A stretch of DNA of 64,000 nucleotides from Veillonella intestinalis (GTDB lineage Bacteria; Bacillota; Negativicutes; Veillonellales; Veillonellaceae), in contig NZ_CALPDB010000005.1 of assembly GCF_943193155.1 (NCBI RefSeq), positions 62,001 to 126,000 on the forward strand. The letters run 5' to 3'. Shown piece by piece: positions 7,644 to 17,461 of this stretch; the first letter of the stretch is position 1, and each line of letters opens with the position of its first letter. The notes under the pieces are model-generated. The model saw only the letters and a list, made by a program, of their open reading frames with translations. It ran no database searches and was not told the DNA's origin. The position numbers were made by a program, and so were the translations under genes.

Positions 7644-8573
7644 CTATTCTTCACCTATAATACGCACTTCTGTTTCTAGCTTAACGCCATGCGCTTCTGC
7701 TACACGAGATTGCACATTGTGAATCAAATCCAACACATCTTTAGCCGAGGCTCTCCCCTTATTAATGACAAAGCCTGCATGCTTTTGCGAAACTTCTGCA
7801 TCGCCGACAGCCAAACCTTTTAAACCAGTCTGTTCAATCAAGGTACCCGCAAAATAGCCTGGTGGTCGCTTAAAAGTAGAACCAGCACTAGCATATTCTA
7901 AAGGTTGTTTGCTTTCACGGCGTTGTGTTAAATCTTCCATCATAGCTAAAATGGCATCTTTATCGCCTGCTTTTAATGCAATATCCACTTCACCTATAAT
8001 TTCATGGCTTTCATGAAAACGGCTATGACGATAGGCAAACGCTAGTTCCTCAGCCGTATATTCAGTAACATGGCCTGTCATATCAACAGCACGCACTTTA
8101 GTCACCACTTGACACATTTCACCGCCATAAGCGCCTGCATTCATGAATACAGCGCCACCCAAAGTGCCTGGAATGCCAATGGCAAATTCTAAACCGGTCA
8201 ACCCTGCTGCATAAGCAAACTGCGAAGCATCTTTTAACATATAGCCAGCACTAACAGTTAATGTACTATCAATTGCTACCATAGTTTCCTTCATATCGCT
8301 AAGCGATAATACTACGCCACGAATACCACCATCTAAAACAAGCACATTAGAGCCACTTCCTAAAATAGTTAATGGCACATCAGCCCGATAAATCGCCGCT
8401 AACACTTGACTTAACTGACTCATAGTTTGAGGCATAACAAAGATATCAGCAGGGCCACCAATTTTAAAGGTTGTATGCTCACACAATGGTTCTCCACAGC
8501 GCACAGCCGTTGCCGGTACAATATGTTGCAAATCTGTGTAAAGCGCTTGTAGATTATTGTTTAGCTTTTTCAA
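7644..8573 (-). CDS. murB: UDP-N-acetylenolpyruvoylglucosamine reductase
   Basis: A cytosolic FAD enzyme, NADPH-dependent, that reduces enolpyruvyl-UDP-GlcNAc to UDP-MurNAc in peptidoglycan synthesis. Its 309 residues carry the FAD motifs ILGSGSNVLV and AIGIPGTLGGAVFMNAGAYGGE. The catalytic region ASAGSTFKRP and the C-terminal ETEVRIIG containing the conserved Glu are also present. The size and missing insert fit the shorter type II MurB. The start codon is TTG at 8573, with AAGGA about ten bases upstream, and overlaps the end of the YlbF gene by 20 bases. Translational coupling is therefore likely. Confidence 0.95.
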   Translation of the reverse strand: MKKLNNNLQALYTDLQHIVPATAVRCGEPLCEHTTFKIGGPADIFVMPQTMSQLSQVLAAIYRADVPLTILGSGSNVLVLDGGIRGVVLSLSDMKETMVAIDSTLTVSAGYMLKDASQFAYAAGLTGLEFAIGIPGTLGGAVFMNAGAYGGEMCQVVTKVRAVDMTGHVTEYTAEELAFAYRHSRFHESHEIIGEVDIALKAGDKDAILAMMEDLTQRRESKQPLEYASAGSTFKRPPGYFAGTLIEQTGLKGLAVGDAEVSQKHAGFVINKGRASAKDVLDLIHNVQSRVAEAHGVKLETEVRIIGEE

Positions 8574-8907
8574 GAATTTTCATTCCTTCTGTAATAGGTT
8601 CACTAATGATACGATAAATGTCATTGGATACTTGTGTCCAACGCACATGAGCTTGTAAATAAGCTTGTGCCCCAGAATTTGCTTGAATCATAGGCATTAA
8701 TTCTTCTAATTTTTTACCAATTTCTTCGGCTTCTGGTGCTTCTGCCATTTTAGCATATTCCCACTGCATTTGTTGCATCAAGAACTGTTCAATTAAACCC
8801 TTAGCAGTAGCGTCACTTTCTACCGCAGCTTGCGCCTCCATTAAGGCTTTGTACTCTTCGCTTTCACGCATCGATTTCTGTAATTCATACGCTTTGTCAT
8901 AATTCAT
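8554..8907 (-). CDS. YlbF/YmcA-family protein
   Basis: A small all-helical protein of 117 residues with the YlbF core (YELQKSMRESEEYKALMEAQAAVESD, then LIEQFLMQQMQWEYAKM). In Bacillus, YlbF and YmcA (with YaaT) form the Y-complex that steers RNase Y and developmental phosphorelays. A single member here may have a simpler role. The ATG at 8907 is chosen because AAAGGTGG is about 11 bases away. An upstream GTG (8922) lies within the end of trmL. Neighbours are trmL upstream and murB downstream. Confidence 0.8.
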   Translation of the reverse strand: MNYDKAYELQKSMRESEEYKALMEAQAAVESDATAKGLIEQFLMQQMQWEYAKMAEAPEAEEIGKKLEELMPMIQANSGAQAYLQAHVRWTQVSNDIYRIISEPITEGMKILEKAKQ

Positions 8908-8911
8908 AATG

Positions 8912-9403
8912 TTAATTACCACCTTTCATTGTTAAATGGCCTAAATTTTTTAAATCAGGAAAATTCAATTGCCGCATTGCTTCATACGCAATGATAGCCA
9001 CTGAATTGGATAAGTTTAAGGATCGAGCCTTTTCAATCATAGGTATGCGAATCGTCTGTTCATAATTAGCAGCTAACAACTCTTCTGGTAGGCCTTTAGT
9101 TTCTTTACCAAACACTAACATATCGCCAATTTCATACTGAACTTCTGCATATGTATGTTTCGCTTTAGTCGTAGCGTAAAAATAACGACGATCAGGATAT
9201 TTCTCATATACTTCTTGTAAATTTTCATGGATTTGTACATCCACTAGATGCCAATAATCAAGACCTGCTCGTTTTAAATATTTATCTTCTAATTTGAAAC
9301 CCAAGGGTTTTACTAAATGAAGCGTCATATGATTAGCCGCACATAGTCTAGCAATATTTCCTGTATTACCAGGAATTTCTGGTTCTACTAATACAATTTC
9401 CAT
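8912..9403 (-). CDS. trmL: tRNA (cytidine/uridine-34 2'-O)-methyltransferase
   Basis: A SPOUT-fold methyltransferase of 163 residues, the usual TrmL length. The N-terminal motif is VLVEPEIPGNTGNIARLCAA. The C-terminal trefoil-knot SAM-binding elements are LVFGKETKGLPEELL and IPMIEKARSLNLSNSVAII. It methylates the wobble ribose of leucine tRNAs in characterised bacteria. It opens a tight trmL-ylbF-murB run. Confidence 0.93.
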   Translation of the reverse strand: MEIVLVEPEIPGNTGNIARLCAANHMTLHLVKPLGFKLEDKYLKRAGLDYWHLVDVQIHENLQEVYEKYPDRRYFYATTKAKHTYAEVQYEIGDMLVFGKETKGLPEELLAANYEQTIRIPMIEKARSLNLSNSVAIIAYEAMRQLNFPDLKNLGHLTMKGGN

Positions 9404-9498
9404 ACATCATCCTTCTTTTGTACTAATTAGTCTAACATCTTATTTTAACCAATTATAGTAAACCCTTCAAGTCTTTTCTCAATACCGCTATGCCATTT

Positions 9499-9996
9499 TT
9501 ACAAGGACTTGCACAAAGCTTGTTTATCATTTTTAAAATGACCACTTTTACCACCAGATTTTTCTACCAAATATACAGGTCCCATGACCATACTTTTATC
9601 AATGGCCTTGCACATATCATATACTGTTAAAAGGCCTACTTGGACCGCTGTCAGCGCTTCCATTTCTACCCCAGTCTGCCCTGTAGTCTTAACCGTAGCT
9701 TCAATACGCACTGCTTGCTTGGCCTCATCTAGTTCACACAAGACTGCTACCTTACTTAAACTTAAAGGGTGGCATAATGGAATAAGGCTAGCCGTTTGCT
9801 TTGCCCCCATAATAGCCGCCAATTGTGCTACAGCCAGTACATCGCCTTTTTTCATAGTACCAGCTGCTATGCGACTATAAATTTCTTCATTCACAGTAAT
9901 AAATCCCTCTGCCACAGCAACCCGAGTTGTAACCGCTTTATCACTTACATCTACCATGCGAGCATTACCAGCTTCATCAAAATGTGTTAATTCCAT
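9499..9996 (-). CDS. moaC: Cyclic pyranopterin monophosphate synthase
   Basis: A protein of 165 residues. It has the MoaC motifs [12 protein letters not shown] and [31 protein letters not shown]. With MoaA it converts GTP to cPMP, the first step of molybdenum cofactor synthesis. The start is ATG 9996 behind GAGG. No other moa or mob gene is in the window, so this is a dispersed pathway member. Confidence 0.95.
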   Translation of the reverse strand: MELTHFDEAGNARMVDVSDKAVTTRVAVAEGFITVNEEIYSRIAAGTMKKGDVLAVAQLAAIMGAKQTASLIPLCHPLSLSKVAVLCELDEAKQAVRIEATVKTTGQTGVEMEALTAVQVGLLTVYDMCKAIDKSMVMGPVYLVEKSGGKSGHFKNDKQALCKSL

Positions 9997-10138
9997 AATT
10001 GACCTCTTTATTGTATTTTAAGTTAATATAGATTATTTTTGTTTACTAACCATCCAATTTCATATAATTCAATCTCATTCTATGGTATCATGTAATATAT
10101 AAGTAGTCTAATATTTTAATCACAAGGAGGCGTCTCTT

Positions 10139-10810
10139 ATGGCAGTATCATTAACCTACTATGGTCATTCTACATTTTTACTAAGCAATGGTGAAGTTTC
10201 TATTGTTTGCGATCCTTTTTTTAATGGAAATACTTGGGAGATTGCTAAACCTGAAGATATTAAATGTCAATATATTTTTGTTAGTCATGGCCACGGCGAC
10301 CACTATGGCGATGCTGATGTAATCGGCAAAGCTAACGATGCACTACTCATCTCTACAGCAGAAGTAGCTCACAAAGCAGAAGAAGCAGGTCTAAAAGCGC
10401 ATGCTATGCATTTAGGCGGCAAATTTGACTTTGAATTCGGTTCGGTACGCCTCACACCCGCCTTCCACGGCGCAGGTATTCCTGGCGGTCATGCAGCCGG
10501 TGTTATCTTCAACTTTTACGGCAAAACTATTTACTTCGCTGGCGATACAGCCTTCTTTAGTGATATGCAATACTTAAATCGCTTTGGTGACATTGATTAT
10601 GCCCTTTTACCAATTGGCGACAATTTCACTATGGGTGTAGAAGATGCCTTATTAGCAGCCTCCTTAATTAAAGCCAAAGTAACTATTCCTATCCATTATA
10701 AAACCTGGCCAGTTATCGACAAAGACCCTCATGAGTATGTAAAACAGCTTGAAGCTAAGCATCAACAAAAAGGTCTAGTTGTTGACCCAGGCACAACGAT
10801 TACCCTATAA
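10139..10810 (+). CDS. UPF0173 metal-dependent hydrolase (metallo-beta-lactamase fold)
   Basis: A protein of 223 residues with the motif VSHGHGDHYGDA (HxHxDH) and further metal ligands in AFHGAGIPGGHAAG, YFAGDTAFF and IPIHYKTWP. This is the UPF0173/YtkL group, close to UlaG-like lactonases. The physiological substrate is unknown. The ATG follows AAGGAGG. It is monocistronic with its own terminator. Confidence 0.85.
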   Translation: MAVSLTYYGHSTFLLSNGEVSIVCDPFFNGNTWEIAKPEDIKCQYIFVSHGHGDHYGDADVIGKANDALLISTAEVAHKAEEAGLKAHAMHLGGKFDFEFGSVRLTPAFHGAGIPGGHAAGVIFNFYGKTIYFAGDTAFFSDMQYLNRFGDIDYALLPIGDNFTMGVEDALLAASLIKAKVTIPIHYKTWPVIDKDPHEYVKQLEAKHQQKGLVVDPGTTITL

Positions 10811-10819
10811 CCCATAACC

Positions 10820-10870
10820 AAAAAGGAGCTATTTCAGAATGCACACTGCATCAAGAAATAGCTCCTTTTT
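10820..10870 (+). terminator. Terminator of the UPF0173 gene
   Basis: AAAAGGAGCTATTTC (10821-10835) pairs with GAAATAGCTCCTTTT (10855-10869) over a 15-bp stem with a T run. Confidence 0.9.
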
Positions 10871-11004
10871 AGTATTTCGCCTATTTTAATTCATACATAA
10901 CATTACACAACTTACTACTTACATTTATGTACTCATTACTAATCCGCCGATAAGCATACAGTTATGATATACCTATCCTTTACTGTTCTGTTATTTACGG
11001 TTCC

Positions 11005-11367
11005 TTACTTCTTTTGTTTTTCGACTACGGGCTCGTATTTTTCAAAAAACATGGCCAACTGTTTACGCAATTGCTGTCGTTGTGAAGGCTTCAAGGCATA
11101 GTGTTTACCATTAAAGGCCACTTCCTTGTTCTTGATAACAGCCCATAAGTCGTAGACTGGAGGCAAACTAGGTTTAACCTCAGCCAATTCATCTAAGGAC
11201 ACACCATAATATACGGCTAATTGCTTTAACGTTTCTAAATCAGGCTCACGATAGCCAGTCTCATAATTAGACAACGCAGCATTACTAATACCCACGCTAC
11301 TAGCTACTTCTAACTGACTTTTGCCAGTCCTCATACGAACTCGTTTAAGATTTTTATATAACGCCAT
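11005..11367 (-). CDS. XRE-family transcriptional regulator
   Basis: A protein of 120 residues. An N-terminal Cro/C1-type helix-turn-helix spans about residues 7-61 (GKSQLEVASSVGISNAALSNYETGYREPD). A short C-terminal region (ALKPSQRQQLRKQLAMFFEKYEP) could aid dimerisation. The SD is weak. It lies alone downstream of the purine operon on the same strand, separated by about 125 bases. No operator or target could be identified. Confidence 0.85.
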   Translation of the reverse strand: MALYKNLKRVRMRTGKSQLEVASSVGISNAALSNYETGYREPDLETLKQLAVYYGVSLDELAEVKPSLPPVYDLWAVIKNKEVAFNGKHYALKPSQRQQLRKQLAMFFEKYEPVVEKQKK

Positions 11368-11493
11368 ACTATCACGCCCCGCTTCATTGGCCTATCATAT
11401 ACTACTCAAAATAGACAAATTCTATCTCTATTATACACCTATTTTTCAAAAAGCGTAAATATTTTGATTTAATACTTCACAAATCGCTGAATT

Positions 11494-12765
11494 TTAAACT
11501 AAATGAGCAAATGCTTTCTGTCCAATGTCTTTTCGATACTGACAGCCGTCAAAGCGAACAAGTTCGACACGACGATACGCGACATCAAGGGCTTCTCGTA
11601 AATCTGCCCCTAAGCCTACAATACCTAAAACACGGCCCCCAGCCGTTTCAAAATGAGTATCTACATACTTCGTACCTGAATGGAATACTAAAGTATTATC
11701 AGTAAAGCTTAAATCACCTGCAATGACATCACCAGAATGAGAGGTTTCAGGATACCCTTTAGAAGCAAGGATAACACAAGCAGCACTACCTTCCTGCCAC
11801 TTAACCATATCAGCGGTCAAACAACCCTTAGCACAAGCCAACATAATCTCCCCTAAATCGCCTGCTAATAAAGGCAATACAACCTGCGTTTCAGGATCTC
11901 CAAAACGAGCGTTAAATTCGACTACTTTAGGTCCTGCTTCGGTAATCATTAAGCCTGCATATAAGCAGCCTACATACGGCATACCTTCTGCTTTCATCGC
12001 CCCTACCATAGGCACTAAAATTTTATCATACGCTTCTTTTAGAAGTGCTTCTGTCATAACTGGTGCCGGCGCATAGGTCCCCATACCACCGGTATTAGGG
12101 CCTTGATCACCATCAAAAATACGCTTATGGTCCTGAGAAGAAATCATAGGAACTACCGTTGTACCATCTACAAACGCCAATAAAGAGGCTTCTTCGCCAG
12201 CCATAAACTCTTCAATTACCACTGTATGACCAGCATCGCCAAAACGATTCGCAGACAGCATATCCTCTACAGCGGCCTTAGCTTCCTCTATAGTCATAGC
12301 GACAACCACACCTTTACCAGCCGCCAAACCATCAGCTTTAATCACAATAGGCGCCCCTGTTTCATCAATAAAAGCATTCGCTGCTTCTACATCAGAAAAC
12401 ACACCATAAGCCGCCGTAGGAATATGGTATTTTTTCATCAAATCTTTGGCAAATACTTTAGAACCTTCCAACTGAGCAGCAGCTTTAGATGGGCCAAATA
12501 CAGCTATCCCCGCTGCTCGCACTGCATCAGCTAAGCCAGCCACTAATGGTGCTTCTGGGCCAATCACCACTAACTCAATATGTTCTTTTTGCAAAAACGC
12601 CACCACATCATCAAAATTTTGCCAATCTAAAGCCACACAAGTAGCAATATCAGCCATAGCTTTGCTACCAGGCAAGGCATATACTGTATCCACCGATGCA
12701 CTTTGCGCCAATTTCCAAGCTAAAGTATGTTCACGACCACCCGATCCAATTACGCAAACTTTCAT
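11494..12765 (-). CDS. purD: Phosphoribosylamine-glycine ligase (GARS)
   Basis: An ATP-grasp ligase of 423 residues for the second step of purine synthesis, forming glycinamide ribonucleotide. Motifs are VIGSGGREHTLAWKL at the N terminus, GPSKAAAQLEGSK, IKADGLAAGKGVVVA, DHKRIFDGDQGPNTGGMG and EFNARFGDPETQ. The ATG at 12765 is chosen because AAGGAGG is four bases before it. The upstream TTG at 12783 abuts the purH stop and has no SD. It is the last gene of the pur operon. Confidence 0.97.
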   Translation of the reverse strand: MKVCVIGSGGREHTLAWKLAQSASVDTVYALPGSKAMADIATCVALDWQNFDDVVAFLQKEHIELVVIGPEAPLVAGLADAVRAAGIAVFGPSKAAAQLEGSKVFAKDLMKKYHIPTAAYGVFSDVEAANAFIDETGAPIVIKADGLAAGKGVVVAMTIEEAKAAVEDMLSANRFGDAGHTVVIEEFMAGEEASLLAFVDGTTVVPMISSQDHKRIFDGDQGPNTGGMGTYAPAPVMTEALLKEAYDKILVPMVGAMKAEGMPYVGCLYAGLMITEAGPKVVEFNARFGDPETQVVLPLLAGDLGEIMLACAKGCLTADMVKWQEGSAACVILASKGYPETSHSGDVIAGDLSFTDNTLVFHSGTKYVDTHFETAGGRVLGIVGLGADLREALDVAYRRVELVRFDGCQYRKDIGQKAFAHLV

Positions 12766-12783
12766 ATATCCTCCTTGGGTCAA

Positions 12784-14313
12784 TTAGTGTTTAAAATGAC
12801 GTACATGCGTGAATACCATCGCAATACCTGCTTCATCAGCTTTAGCAATGGATTCTTCATCACGAATAGAACCGCCTGGTTGAATAATGGCTGTAATGCC
12901 ATGTTCTGCCGCTGTCGCTACAGTGTCGCCAAATGGGAAGAATGCATCCGATGCTAACACAGCACCCTTAGCCTTATCACCAGCTTCTTCAAGCGCAATT
13001 TTAGCCGCCCCTACACGATTCATCTGACCAGCGCCAACACCTAATGTCTGATTATCTTTAGCAATCAAAATGGCATTAGATTTCACATGTTTAACTAATT
13101 TCCACGCAAAGCGTAAAGCGTCCCATTCAGCCTCAGTTGGCTGCACTTTCGTTACCACCGTGTAGGAAGTTTCATCTTCTTGCAAATCATCTTCAGTTTG
13201 CACTAATAAGCCACCCGATACTTTTTTAACCACAACTTGATCTGCCGCTGGTTTTTCTAATTCAATAAGACGTATATTTTTCTTAGCTGTTAAAATAGTC
13301 AATGCTTTGGCAGAGAATTTAGGTGCCATAATAACTTCTAAAAATAATTTACTCATTTCATTCGCAGTTGCTTCATCCACTTCACGATTAAGCGCTACAA
13401 TCCCACCAAAAGCGGACACCGCATCAGCTTCATAGGCTTTTACATATGCGTCCGTTAACGTCGCCCCGGTAGCAGCACCACATGGATTTGTATGTTTAAT
13501 GATACAAGCCGCTGGCTCTGTAAATTCCCATACCATATTCCAAGCGGCTTCCATATCCACAATGTTATTGTATGATAATTCTTTGCCGTGAAGCTGTTTC
13601 ATAGCCCCCATACCAGTAGCTGCCCCAATTTCTTTATAAAATGCAGCTTTTTGATGTGGATTTTCACCGTAACGAAGGTCCGTTACTTTTTCATAAGCTT
13701 GTAAATATTCCGGTGGGAATGGTGTCTGTTCCAATTGTTCACTAAAATAATTAGCAATGGCTGTATCATACGCCGCTGTATGAGCAAAGGCCTCCTTCGC
13801 TAAGGCAAAGCGGAAGTCACGCCCTAAATCGCCATCAGCTTGTAAGCGAGCAATCACTTCATCATATCGTTCTGGATTAACTACAATGCCTACATATGCG
13901 TTATTTTTAGCGGCCGAACGAACCATAGTTGGACCACCAATGTCAATATTTTCAATCGCTTCGTCTAAGGCCACATTAGGTTTAGCAATAGTTTCACGGA
14001 ATGGATACAAGTTAACCACTACTAAATCTAGAGGCTGAATACTATGATCTTCCATAGCCTTTACGTGCTCTGCATTATCACGAACTGCCAAAATACCGCC
14101 ATGCACCATAGGATGTAAAGTCTTAACGCGACCATCCATCATTTCAGGGAATTTAGTTAATTCATCAACTTGATGAACTGTTACACCTGCTTCCGCTAAT
14201 GTACGGAACGTTCCCCCTGTAGAATAAATCGTAACCCCTAATGAAGCCAATGATTTGGCAAATTCCACAATTCCTGTTTTATCGGATACACTAATAAGTG
14301 CATTTTTAATCAT
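12784..14313 (-). CDS. purH: Bifunctional AICAR transformylase/IMP cyclohydrolase
   Basis: A two-domain enzyme of 509 residues for the last two steps to IMP. The N-terminal MGS-like cyclohydrolase domain spans about 1-190 (SVSDKTGIVEFAKSL, YSTGGTFRTLAEAG, MMDGRVKTLHP). The C-terminal transformylase domain carries LRYGENPHQKAAF, KHTNPCGAA, KSNAI and ASDAFFPFGD. The start is ATG after GTAGGAGG. It sits between purN and purD in the operon. Confidence 0.97.
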   Translation of the reverse strand: MIKNALISVSDKTGIVEFAKSLASLGVTIYSTGGTFRTLAEAGVTVHQVDELTKFPEMMDGRVKTLHPMVHGGILAVRDNAEHVKAMEDHSIQPLDLVVVNLYPFRETIAKPNVALDEAIENIDIGGPTMVRSAAKNNAYVGIVVNPERYDEVIARLQADGDLGRDFRFALAKEAFAHTAAYDTAIANYFSEQLEQTPFPPEYLQAYEKVTDLRYGENPHQKAAFYKEIGAATGMGAMKQLHGKELSYNNIVDMEAAWNMVWEFTEPAACIIKHTNPCGAATGATLTDAYVKAYEADAVSAFGGIVALNREVDEATANEMSKLFLEVIMAPKFSAKALTILTAKKNIRLIELEKPAADQVVVKKVSGGLLVQTEDDLQEDETSYTVVTKVQPTEAEWDALRFAWKLVKHVKSNAILIAKDNQTLGVGAGQMNRVGAAKIALEEAGDKAKGAVLASDAFFPFGDTVATAAEHGITAIIQPGGSIRDEESIAKADEAGIAMVFTHVRHFKH

Positions 14314-14343
14314 ACAAATCCTCCTACAACTGACGCTGTTGCT

Positions 14344-14380
14344 TAAAAAGGCACAAAAGGACTGCCCAAAGGCTAGTCCT
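14344..14380 (-). terminator. Hairpin with T-rich tail inside the pur operon
   Basis: On the minus strand AGGACT, GCC, GGC and AGTCCT form a nine-pair stem with one bulge. The stem overlaps the purN stop codon (14373-14375) and is followed by TTTTGTGCCTTTTT. It looks like a weak intrinsic terminator or an mRNA 3' end stabiliser in front of purH-purD. Confidence 0.45.
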
Positions 14381-14990
14381 CTATGTGCACAATATGATTC
14401 TTAATCGTTAATTTGTCCTCACAAAAGAGGGCTAATGCTTTTTTATATGTTTTATGTTCTTCTGGCAATATGCGAGCTGCTAACGTATCCTCTGTATCCT
14501 CTGCATACACCGGCACTACAGTTTGCATAATAATAGGCCCTGAGTCCATGCCCGTATCTACAAAGTGAACCGTACAACCACTCACTTTAACCCCCGCAGC
14601 CACAGCCTGCCCTTGCGCATGAAGGCCCGGAAAAGACGGCAATAAGGCTGGATGAATATTTAATATCTTATATTCATACGGTTTAATAAACGTAGGGCCT
14701 AATAAACGCATATACCCCGCCAATACAATGGCGTCTGGTTTATAAAGTGCAATGGCAGCTAACATAGCCTCCTCAAAGGACTCTTTATTAGCATAATCTT
14801 TACGCTCAACCACTACAGCCGGAACACCCCACTCTGCAGCCCGTGCTAATACAGGAGCATCGTGATGGTCGCTTAACACAACCACCACTTGCGCCTTAAT
14901 TTCACCTGCCTGAATCGCTTCATATAAAGCAGCTGCATTAGAACCACGCCCACTAGCAAAGATAGCAATTCGCTTAGTCAACGAATTCAC
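14373..14990 (-). CDS. purN: Phosphoribosylglycinamide formyltransferase
   Basis: A folate-dependent enzyme that formylates GAR. Its 205 residues show IAIFASGRGSNAAAL, VLAGYMRLLG and NIHPALLPSFPGLHAQGQAV with the catalytic His. DTGMDSGPIIMQ carries the conserved Asp. The start is uncertain. GTG 14990 overlaps the purM end by 17 bases, but AAGGA lies too close to it. TTG 14981 has better spacing and gives the conventional short N terminus (TKRIAIFASG). Either start implies coupling to purM. Confidence 0.95.
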   Translation of the reverse strand: MNSLTKRIAIFASGRGSNAAALYEAIQAGEIKAQVVVVLSDHHDAPVLARAAEWGVPAVVVERKDYANKESFEEAMLAAIALYKPDAIVLAGYMRLLGPTFIKPYEYKILNIHPALLPSFPGLHAQGQAVAAGVKVSGCTVHFVDTGMDSGPIIMQTVVPVYAEDTEDTLAARILPEEHKTYKKALALFCEDKLTIKNHIVHIED

Positions 14991-16038
14991 GTCCTTCCAT
15001 AATTACGCGTTCTTCTCCAGCAGCTTCAATGCGGCCAATTTCATAAACCGCTTCATTTACTTTAGCTAATTGTGCTTTTACAGCCCCCAAATCTTCTGGC
15101 GCTACTACTAAAATCATACCAATCCCCATATTAAAAGTACGGTACATTTCTTTAGTAGCCACCTGACCCCATTCTTGTAGTTTTTCAAAAACAGGTAATT
15201 TAGGCCATGCATCAGCATTTACGCGAGCTGTTGTACCTTCTGGCAAAATACGTGGAATATTGTCATAGAAACCACCACCAGTAACATGCACCATACCTTT
15301 TAACAGACCTTTGCGAGTTAGCGGTAATACTGCTTTTGGATATAAACGGGTAGGCGTTAATAATTCTTCACCTAAAGTTTTACCAAATTCTGGCACTTCA
15401 TCAGTCAAGTTCATATTTTGTACGTCAAATACAATTTTACGCACTAATGAAAAACCGTTAGAATGAACGCCCGTAGATGGTAAACCTAATAAAATATCAC
15501 CAGCTTTAATCGTATCACCAGTCAATAAACGAGGACGATCAACAATACCTACAGCAAAACCAGCTACATCATAATCGCCATCACCATAGAACCCAGCCAT
15601 TTCAGCCGTTTCTCCACCTAGTAACGCACAACCTGATTCTTCACAAGCTTCTGCTACACCACGAACTATAGTTGCTACTTGTTCAGGCACTAATTTACCA
15701 ACCGCAATATAGTCAAGGAAAAACAAAGGCGTTGCCCCTTGTACCAAAATATCATTTACACTCATGGCCACACAGTCCTGACCAATAGTATCATGTTTGT
15801 CCATCATAATGGCTAGACGCAATTTTGTACCTACCCCATCCGTACCGGATACAAGCATAGGCTCTTTCATATCAAAACCAGCTAAGGAGAACAAGCCGCC
15901 AAAGCCTCCAATATCACCGACTACACCAGATGTATACGTGCGTCTTACCGCTGCTTTCATTAAATCGACGGCTTTATTACCTGCATCAATATCAACACCA
16001 GCATCACGATATGTTACGCCACCTTTATTCGAGCACAT
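14974..16038 (-). CDS. purM: Phosphoribosylformylglycinamidine cyclo-ligase (AIR synthetase)
   Basis: A protein of 354 residues in the PurM ATP-binding family. Motifs are TYRDAGVDIDAGNKAVDLMK, LVSGTDGVGTKLRLA, MSVNDILVQGATPLFFLDYIA, GGETAEMAGFY, PSTGVHSNGFSLVRK and HVTGGGFYDNIPRILP. It closes the imidazole ring of AIR. The ATG at 16038 follows GGGAGG and overlaps the purF stop by 14 bases. Confidence 0.97.
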   Translation of the reverse strand: MCSNKGGVTYRDAGVDIDAGNKAVDLMKAAVRRTYTSGVVGDIGGFGGLFSLAGFDMKEPMLVSGTDGVGTKLRLAIMMDKHDTIGQDCVAMSVNDILVQGATPLFFLDYIAVGKLVPEQVATIVRGVAEACEESGCALLGGETAEMAGFYGDGDYDVAGFAVGIVDRPRLLTGDTIKAGDILLGLPSTGVHSNGFSLVRKIVFDVQNMNLTDEVPEFGKTLGEELLTPTRLYPKAVLPLTRKGLLKGMVHVTGGGFYDNIPRILPEGTTARVNADAWPKLPVFEKLQEWGQVATKEMYRTFNMGIGMILVVAPEDLGAVKAQLAKVNEAVYEIGRIEAAGEERVIMEGREFVD

Positions 16039-17449
16039 ATTTTCCTCCCTCGTCTTGGTCTTCAGGAACTGTTACGGCATAATCGCCATTAAAACATGCG
16101 AAGCAAAGTTCTGCTTCAGGTACACCGCTTACGGCACGACACAAGCCTTCACGGCTTAAATAATGAAGTTTATCCGCTTGGATATACTCTCTAATTTCAT
16201 CGACTGTATGAGTTGCTGCAATTAACTCTTTGCGCACCGAAGTATCAATCCCATAATGGCACGGATATTCAATAGCTGGCGAGCTTACACACATATAAAT
16301 TTCTTTAGCACCCGCCTCTTTAAGCATACGCACAATAATGCCACTCGTAGTACCGCGCACAATCGAATCATCGATTAAAACAATTCGTTTGCCCCGCACC
16401 ACATCAGATACAGCATTAAGTTTCATGCGCACTGCCAATTCGCGTTGTGCTTGATCTGGTTTAATAAATGTACGACCCATGTAGCGGTTCTTAATTAAAC
16501 CTTCTCCAAATGGAATACCAGATTCTCGCGCGTAACCCAAGGCAGCTGTTGTACCAGAGTCAGGAATAGACATAACTAAGTCAGCATCATATTTTGTTTC
16601 TCGTGCTAATTCGCGGCCCATATTTAACCGTGCCTGATAGACACTTTGACCGTCAATTTCACTATCAGAACGAGCAAAATAAATATATTCAAATACACAA
16701 AGGGCTTTATTGATTTTCGCTTCTGACTCTACAAATAAACGGCTTCGCACACCACTGTCATCAATAATAACCATTTCACCTGGATCAATATGGCGAACAA
16801 ATTCAGCCTTAATAGCATCAAGTGCGCATGTTTCAGACGACAAAACATAGCCATGTTCTGTTTTACCTAAACAAAGTGGACGGAAACCATTAGCATCACG
16901 AACCCCAATCAATTTATCATTCGTGCTAATAACCAATGAAAAAGCGCCTTCAATACGACGTACAGCTTCCACAATTCGCTCTTCCGTATTTTCTGCTTTG
17001 GAGCGCGCAATCAAGTTAACAATAACTTCAGAGTCCATAGAGGTCTGAAAAATTGAGCCACTATCTTCTAACTCATGACGCAAATCTAACGCATTTGTCA
17101 AATTCCCATTATGGGCAACAGCCATATCGCCCCCTTGGTAATGAATTACCAAAGGCTGAATATTTTTAGGATTATTAGAGCCTGTCGTGGAATAACGCAC
17201 ATGACCTGATGTAATAAAACCACCTGGCACATCAGGTAACTGCTTTATCGCCTCTGTAATAAGGCCCATTCCTTTGGTTACTTCAATATTATTACCATCG
17301 CTAATAGCAATACCGGCGCTTTCTTGGCCGCGATGCTGTAAAGCAAATAACCCCCAATAAGTAAAATTTCCTACATTTAAATGGCGATCATAAATACCAA
17401 ATACGCCACACTCTTCATGCCACTTGTCAAATACAGAGTCGTAATGCAT
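16025..17449 (-). CDS. purF: Amidophosphoribosyltransferase
   Basis: Commits PRPP to purine synthesis. Its 474 residues comprise an N-terminal nucleophile glutaminase domain and a C-terminal type I phosphoribosyltransferase domain. EECGVFGI places the likely mature N-terminal Cys at residue 15, so a short propeptide would be removed. The PRTase domain carries RIVLIDDSIVRGTTSG, the PRPP loop. Cysteines near the C terminus (GLCRAV, ELCFACFNGDY) resemble the Fe-S cluster ligands of the Bacillus enzyme. The start is ATG after AGGAG. Confidence 0.97.
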   Translation of the reverse strand: MHYDSVFDKWHEECGVFGIYDRHLNVGNFTYWGLFALQHRGQESAGIAISDGNNIEVTKGMGLITEAIKQLPDVPGGFITSGHVRYSTTGSNNPKNIQPLVIHYQGGDMAVAHNGNLTNALDLRHELEDSGSIFQTSMDSEVIVNLIARSKAENTEERIVEAVRRIEGAFSLVISTNDKLIGVRDANGFRPLCLGKTEHGYVLSSETCALDAIKAEFVRHIDPGEMVIIDDSGVRSRLFVESEAKINKALCVFEYIYFARSDSEIDGQSVYQARLNMGRELARETKYDADLVMSIPDSGTTAALGYARESGIPFGEGLIKNRYMGRTFIKPDQAQRELAVRMKLNAVSDVVRGKRIVLIDDSIVRGTTSGIIVRMLKEAGAKEIYMCVSSPAIEYPCHYGIDTSVRKELIAATHTVDEIREYIQADKLHYLSREGLCRAVSGVPEAELCFACFNGDYAVTVPEDQDEGGKYVLE

Positions 17450-17461
17450 GTTTATCTCCTA

